From CAIVAT01 sp964628215 (lineage in GTDB: Bacteria; Bacteroidota; Bacteroidia; Bacteroidales; FEN-979), in the NCBI GenBank assembly GCA_964628215.1, contig CAZVNF010000134.1, positions 1 to 11,060 of the forward strand: a stretch of DNA of 11,060 bases, given 5' to 3'. The notes beneath the pieces are model-generated. The model was given only the letters and a program-made list of their open reading frames with translations. It was not told where the DNA came from and did not search any database. The translations under genes and the position numbers were made by a program. Positions 7,032-11,060 of this stretch are shown here, in pieces (positions within the stretch are counted from its first letter, which is position 1; each line of letters begins with the position of its first letter).

Positions 7032-8018
7032 TTAATTACTCCCCGAATCTACGGGAGCGAACTCAAATAGAATTGTTTGCTGCAAGGCCTTTTTCAAAGT
7101 ATAGGGAACTATGAACCCGGTTCCGTGTGCCTTGCCGGCGTTGAAGCGGGTTGAGGCACAAAACTTCCTGATCCTTACCGAACTGATATTGAATTTTCTT
7201 CCAAGAACCAGTGCGGCGAAGTCGAAAAGATACCCTGCTGCAAGTCCGGGTAAGAAAGGAATTCTGACCGGAGGAATTTGAATATTCAACTCATCCCTGG
7301 CAATGCGGATGATCTCATTCGTTGTGAGATTGGGCAAATCGGTGTAGTTATACACCATGAGGCCTGATGGATTTCCACTCATAATAAAAAAGATAAATGC
7401 AGCCACATTGCCAACATACGCCATAGACTTTTCATTCTTGCCACCGCCAATCATCAAAAAGTGACCGGAAGTGATCTGACGAAGCAACGTATACACATTG
7501 CCCCGGTTGTCCTCTCCGAAAATAACTGATGGCCTGAGTATGACAGCACTACGACCCTCACCTTTATCTTGCCACTCCCTGATTAATTCTTCAGCCTGCC
7601 ATTTGCTTTTCCCGTAATGGTTGAACGGGTCGGGCGGGGAGTTTTCATCCGGGTTCTCCTTATTCAAGCCATAAATGGCCACCGTACTGGTAAATATGAT
7701 TCTTTTAATGCCAGCATGATCCATGGCATCCAGGATATTCCGGGTTCCCTGAACGTTAACATCATAATACAAAGTGCTTGGCGATACATCATCTTTATGC
7801 TCCGCCGCCAGGTGAATGACACAATCTGCCGGACGCATCAACTTCTTAAGCCCTTCAGGATCCCTGATATCCTGAATTTCAGTGATGGAAGGGAATTGCG
7901 AACTTTGATTTTTATCAATATTCTGTAATTCAACCCCCTGGCCATCCAGAAGGTTCACCAATCGTGTTCCCAGAAATCCTGAGCCTCCGATGACACATAT
8001 TTTCACAGGGTTTGTCAC
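7032..8018 (-). CDS. SDR-family NDP-sugar epimerase or 4-ketoreductase
   Basis: A 328-residue extended short-chain dehydrogenase/reductase. GGSGFLG (11-17) is the NAD(P)-binding motif, D50-I-R-D53 and HLAAEHKDD (69-77) follow, FTSTVAIYG (109-117) contributes the catalytic Ser/Thr, Y135/K139 (YGKSK) is the YxxxK pair, and LRPSVIFG (161-168) is typical of UDP-hexose enzymes. Unlike LegB it has V-A where dehydratases have an acidic pair after the TST motif, so it should be an epimerase or ketoreductase and not a dehydratase. It resembles the WbpV/WreQ/UDP-GlcNAc-4-epimerase-like group that often sits next to WecA/WbpL-type transferases. A 4-ketoreductase making UDP-QuiNAc from a dehydratase product is an attractive but unproven role. 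The GTG start at 8018 directly abuts the TAA of the preceding glycosyltransferase gene; a second in-frame GTG at 8006 is possible. The gene lies 28 bases before the ATG of the exosortase gene. Confidence 0.82.
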   Translation of the reverse strand: MTNPVKICVIGGSGFLGTRLVNLLDGQGVELQNIDKNQSSQFPSITEIQDIRDPEGLKKLMRPADCVIHLAAEHKDDVSPSTLYYDVNVQGTRNILDAMDHAGIKRIIFTSTVAIYGLNKENPDENSPPDPFNHYGKSKWQAEELIREWQDKGEGRSAVILRPSVIFGEDNRGNVYTLLRQITSGHFLMIGGGKNEKSMAYVGNVAAFIFFIMSGNPSGLMVYNYTDLPNLTTNEIIRIARDELNIQIPPVRIPFLPGLAAGYLFDFAALVLGRKFNISSVRIRKFCASTRFNAGKAHGTGFIVPYTLKKALQQTILFEFAPVDSGSN

Positions 8019-9239
8019 TTATATTGAATTTATTATTCCGATAAGTTTTGAAGTATATATTTCAGGGGTATAGTACTTTTCACACACACGTCTGGCAGCC
8101 TCACCTTTGGCTTTGATATCAGCAGGATTATCCTTTAATGCGAGGATGGTGTCAACACACTGGTCGATATCCAGAGGATTCAAACACCAACCCATATCGT
8201 GTTCCCTTACCATAAGGTCGATTTCTGATCCGGGTTCGACCATTGCGAGAACAGGCCTGGCTGATGCCATGTATGAATATGTTTTACTGGGGACTCCCAT
8301 CCCTTTTAAACCAGGCTTAAGCGAAACGAGCCCGATATCTCCGGCATTCAGAAAAGTATTCTCCATGCTTCTGCTCATTGCAGGAAGCAAGGTAGTATTT
8401 GAGAGGCCATGGTCCTGAATAAATGCTTTCAGCATTGTTTTCATGGCTCCGTCGCCCATGAGTAAAAAATGGATATCCTCCCATTTTTTCATTCGCAGAA
8501 TAAGCATGCAGATGAAGTCGATATGTTGCGCCCTGCCAATATTCCCGGCAAAAAAGATAACCAGTTTGTTATTAAGTTCATATTCCCTGACGATGGGATT
8601 CATGTTTTTGTCCAGGGGGATTATTTTTCCGGTTTCGGCGAAATTTGGCAAATAGTGAATTTTCCTGTGGTCACTGATCTTTTGTTTCATCAGCTGTTCC
8701 ATGTCACGCCCTATGACCAGAACTGCATCAAAACGGTTCAGGGCATTGTTAAACCCCCAGCGAACCAGTGGATAAAACAGATTTGACTTTTTAATTATGC
8801 CGGTTGCGACCAGGTTTTCGGGGAACACGTCGTGAACGATGAGCACCACCTTAAACCCCCTGATCATTTTACCAAATCGCAAAAGAAAGGTGAGTACCGT
8901 TGGATTGGTAACACTGATCAGCGTATCTCCCCTCTTTACATGGCGCAGAATTGCAAAAAACAGCCGTAAACTCAGCAGGACAATTCGCAACAAACGCTGA
9001 AAAAGACTGTTTTTATCCAGTTTGCTGTCCCTGATCCTGAATACTTTCAGATTAGCCTCTTCAGGTTCGGTTGTATTTTCCGCCTGAGTAGTGGTTAAAA
9101 CATTCACCCGGTTAGCTTTTGACAGGTGTACCGCAATGGCCGTCATGATTTGACCGGTTGCATTTTCACAGGGCTGGTAGTACTCTGAAACCAGCCACCA
9201 TTGTTTATTCTGAGATATATCAACCGGATTATGACTCAT
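8019..9239 (-). CDS. GT4-family glycosyltransferase, WbuB-like
   Basis: A 406-residue GT-B fold glycosyltransferase of family GT4, close in layout to WbuB/WcaI-type proteins. The N-terminal acceptor domain contains WWLVSEYYQP (14-23) followed by an ATGQ segment (27-30), and VHDVFPENL (135-143), a WbuB-like motif. The C-terminal donor domain starts with IFFAGNIGRAQHID (228-241), then LLMGDGAMK (259-267), then GVPSKTYSYMASARPVLA (315-332). That last block is where GT4 enzymes bind the nucleotide-sugar phosphates; the usual first glutamate of the EX7E motif is replaced in this subgroup by the PSK-Y-M form. It would act on the cytoplasmic face of the inner membrane, adding a sugar (in WbuB, probably FucNAc) to a lipid-linked acceptor. 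Its ATG overlaps the TAA of the methyltransferase gene by one base (TAATG), so translation is probably coupled. Confidence 0.88.
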   Translation of the reverse strand: MSHNPVDISQNKQWWLVSEYYQPCENATGQIMTAIAVHLSKANRVNVLTTTQAENTTEPEEANLKVFRIRDSKLDKNSLFQRLLRIVLLSLRLFFAILRHVKRGDTLISVTNPTVLTFLLRFGKMIRGFKVVLIVHDVFPENLVATGIIKKSNLFYPLVRWGFNNALNRFDAVLVIGRDMEQLMKQKISDHRKIHYLPNFAETGKIIPLDKNMNPIVREYELNNKLVIFFAGNIGRAQHIDFICMLILRMKKWEDIHFLLMGDGAMKTMLKAFIQDHGLSNTTLLPAMSRSMENTFLNAGDIGLVSLKPGLKGMGVPSKTYSYMASARPVLAMVEPGSEIDLMVREHDMGWCLNPLDIDQCVDTILALKDNPADIKAKGEAARRVCEKYYTPEIYTSKLIGIINSI

Positions 9240-9976
9240 TACGGGGATACTTGTTTATGCATGGCTGGTTGCTTCTTAAAAACACCCAGGAATGATTCGC
9301 CATGCTGCCATTTAAGAGTACCAAAAAGGAAAAGCAGCATCCAGTTGAAAAGTCCGAGGGGAAGTTTATTCATCAGTGGAATTCCTGAAAAAAAGGTCGA
9401 TCCGCAATAAACCGGTTGAAATCCATTGCTTTCAAGTATGTGTATCCAATCATTAAAACCATGAAGTGAAACATGGTCGTCACGGAAGCCATGCCACTTA
9501 TCTTTCATCACCTTTGCCCCCATACCGGTAAGGTTGGGGGTGGTAAGGATAAAAACGCCGTCAGGCTTCAGATGTTTGTTTACCCGCTGCAACATCGATT
9601 CGGGCTGGTGCAGATGTTCAATTACCTGCAGGGAGACAATTACATCAAATAATGCATCGCCGAGTTCAAATTCTTCGGCATTTCCATTGATGATAGTGGC
9701 AGCCTTTACCTTTGCCCTGATCCCTGGAATCAACCTCGGATCATATTCGATCCCGGTAAGGGAGGCCCCGGGAAAGGCCTCTTCGAGAAATGAGATAAAA
9801 TATCCGGCTCCGCACCCGATTTCCAAAAGAGAAAATGGATTTCCGCTTTTTACTGACTTCCTGATCTCCTGTATGATTTTCCTGAAAGTCAACTTACGCT
9901 TAAACCGGTAAAGCCTGTTGTCAGGTTCCTGGTAATGCGACGGGATTTCTAAATTAACCGTGACTGGTTTTATCAT
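9239..9976 (-). CDS. Class I SAM-dependent methyltransferase
   Basis: A 245-residue Rossmann-fold methyltransferase of the UbiG/Methyltransf_11-23 type. LLEIGCGAGYF (50-60) is SAM motif I, GIEYDP (75-80) carries the acidic residue after strand beta-2, NGNAEEF (98-104) is motif II, SLQVIEHLHQP (115-125) is the post-II motif, and LKPDGVFILTTPN (136-148) is motif III. DDHVSLHGF (166-174) resembles the HxxxF segment seen in small-molecule and glycan methyltransferases. Near the C-terminus, LGLFNWMLLFLFGTL (207-221) is strongly hydrophobic and could anchor the protein at the membrane. The operon context suggests O- or N-methylation of a sugar in the repeat unit or of the chain end, but the acceptor cannot be told from sequence. 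Its ATG overlaps the TGA of the upstream glycosyltransferase by four bases (ATGA), and its stop overlaps the start of the GT4 gene. Confidence 0.85.
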   Translation of the reverse strand: MIKPVTVNLEIPSHYQEPDNRLYRFKRKLTFRKIIQEIRKSVKSGNPFSLLEIGCGAGYFISFLEEAFPGASLTGIEYDPRLIPGIRAKVKAATIINGNAEEFELGDALFDVIVSLQVIEHLHQPESMLQRVNKHLKPDGVFILTTPNLTGMGAKVMKDKWHGFRDDHVSLHGFNDWIHILESNGFQPVYCGSTFFSGIPLMNKLPLGLFNWMLLFLFGTLKWQHGESFLGVFKKQPAMHKQVSP

Positions 9977-11060
9977 TGCCTGGCTGATCCGGGTTTCAAG
10001 GGTGGTATCAAGTTCATGAAATCATCAGTTTTTTTCTTGTAGAAATAGGTCTCGAGGAACTTCTTTCTGGAGTTTGTAATAAACGCATTCCTGTGGTTCA
10101 TTATTTCACGCACTGCCCGGGCAATTTCTTCAAGGTCATGATTGTCATTGATGGCGACTCCGGTTACATGATTATCGAAAAACTCGTTGGAATTCGCAGC
10201 CAAAGTAATCACCGGGGCTCCGAACATAAAGGCCTTGGGTAAAACTCCGCTTTGCATGGAACGGTTATAGGCATTCCAAACGATCAGGCTTCTCCTGTAA
10301 TACCCGTTAATCTCGTCATTCGTCATTGGATGTCCCGTACACACAAGTACCTTTCCGGAAGTGATATGTGGTTCAAGGATTGCTCTTTCTTTCGGGGGGA
10401 TTTCAATGCGGGAGGCAATCGCAAACTTCATTTCCGGAAATAAATTACCTGTAATGGCAAAATCAGCAAATCTGACAAACCGGTCGAATGCGTGATCGGC
10501 TGCAATGTTTCCGATATAGGAAATGTAGTTTTTCTCCTCTTTTACCATGTCAGAATTTGCCTCATCATCAAACAGCAATGGAACGTTGGAGAAGTTACTA
10601 TTCAATAAGGTGTATTTAGCACGATAGTGCAGCAATGATTTGGCCGAAGGTAAAACAATCCTGTGCGACATCAGGATCACCGGGATATTGACCAGGTTGA
10701 TCAGGCAGATTTTAGCTATTTTTTTAATGGTGAATCCCGAGCGGTAATAGCTTCTGAATGAATCAAAGGGTTCGTGATAGATATAGATGATGAATGACTT
10801 ATAAAACAGCCTGAGCCTGATTATTTCGAAGATGTTGCGGATACTTGGAAACCAGAATACGGCCACATCAACAGAAGAGAGTTTCTTTATTTCTTTGACC
10901 GAAGTCACTGTGGCGAATGCACGACTATCGTCCAGCATACGAAAATCAGGGTGCAGGTAAAGATACGGGGTAAGACCTGCATCCTGAAACAACTTATAAT
11001 TCGCTGTCAGGTGGGAAAAATGGCCCGGGTTGAATTTCAGGGAAACAACCAGCGCATTCA
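9973..11060 (-). CDS. Glycosyltransferase (GT-B, GT4/GT1-like), 5' end one base outside window
   Basis: The reading frame stays open from the TGA at 9973 to the right edge. The last two bases in frame are TG of an NTG codon whose first base would be 11061, followed by NALVVSLKFNPGHFSHL, which looks like a true glycosyltransferase N-terminus. I infer a start at 11061 and a 362-residue protein, rather than the internal TTG at 10992. On that numbering, the YHEPFDSF segment (95-102) lies in the acceptor domain, NYISYIGNI (178-186) opens the donor domain, and SMQSGVLPKAFMFGAPVI (268-285) corresponds to the nucleotide-sugar-binding helix of GT-B enzymes. An ELxEIA-like helix and a C-terminal helix follow. 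The donor and acceptor sugars are unknown. The gene heads the visible part of the six-gene operon, so its promoter and any further genes lie to the right of the window. Confidence 0.78.
   Translation of the reverse strand, partial: NALVVSLKFNPGHFSHLTANYKLFQDAGLTPYLYLHPDFRMLDDSRAFATVTSVKEIKKLSSVDVAVFWFPSIRNIFEIIRLRLFYKSFIIYIYHEPFDSFRSYYRSGFTIKKIAKICLINLVNIPVILMSHRIVLPSAKSLLHYRAKYTLLNSNFSNVPLLFDDEANSDMVKEEKNYISYIGNIAADHAFDRFVRFADFAITGNLFPEMKFAIASRIEIPPKERAILEPHITSGKVLVCTGHPMTNDEINGYYRRSLIVWNAYNRSMQSGVLPKAFMFGAPVITLAANSNEFFDNHVTGVAINDNHDLEEIARAVREIMNHRNAFITNSRKKFLETYFYKKKTDDFMNLIPPLKPGSARQ

Noticed and set aside
9534..9911. A 125-codon open frame on the plus strand within the methyltransferase gene
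   Set aside because: It is a shadow of the SAM-binding domain coding sequence, with no motif or start context of its own.
1..11060. Mobile element, CRISPR array, phage-defence system or RNA gene
   Set aside because: I saw no transposase or integrase, no regularly spaced repeats, no nuclease or toxin-antitoxin pair, and no tRNA-like or rRNA-like sequence. All intergenic gaps are under 100 bases.

Overview
The window looks like a chromosomal segment of a Bacteroidota (Bacteroidetes) bacterium, probably from the Bacteroidales/Marinilabiliales side. The reasons are a TAnnTTTG-type promoter box in front of the + strand pair, weak or absent Shine-Dalgarno sequences, and protein families (Wzi-like outer-membrane barrel, small exosortase, LegB-type dehydratase) that look like Bacteroidota versions. 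This is an inference from sequence character, not a database match. The window is densely coding: nine genes, no gap above 100 bases, and no RNA gene, CRISPR array, insertion sequence or long repeat that I can see.

Left part (64-2549, minus strand): two genes 2 bases apart. One is an RlmI-type 23S rRNA cytosine methyltransferase carrying an unusual GC-rich in-frame insert. The other is a class V PLP enzyme of the isopenicillin-N-epimerase-like group. A short hairpin at the extreme left edge may end this transcript. Middle (2643-5368, plus strand): a LegB-type NDP-sugar 4,6-dehydratase overlapped by a Wzi-like outer-membrane beta-barrel gene. Right part (11060 down to 5352, minus strand): a tightly packed six-gene operon entered from beyond the right edge. 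In transcription order it holds a glycosyltransferase, a SAM methyltransferase, a WbuB-like GT4 glycosyltransferase, an SDR-type sugar-nucleotide epimerase/reductase, a small exosortase-family membrane protein, and a WecA/MraY-type polyprenyl-phosphate sugar-phosphate transferase. Its last gene runs tail to tail into the Wzi-like gene with a 17-base overlap.

Together the middle and right parts form one end of a surface polysaccharide (capsule, EPS or O-antigen-like) locus. Sugar-nucleotide modification (LegB-type dehydratase, SDR) would feed an initiating transferase on undecaprenyl phosphate. The two glycosyltransferases and possibly the methyltransferase would build or decorate the repeat unit, and the Wzi-like barrel would hold or organise the product at the outer membrane. 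The oddest member is the exosortase: it keeps the family cysteine and histidine but has histidine where the conserved arginine is expected, and no substrate with a sorting tail is visible in the window.
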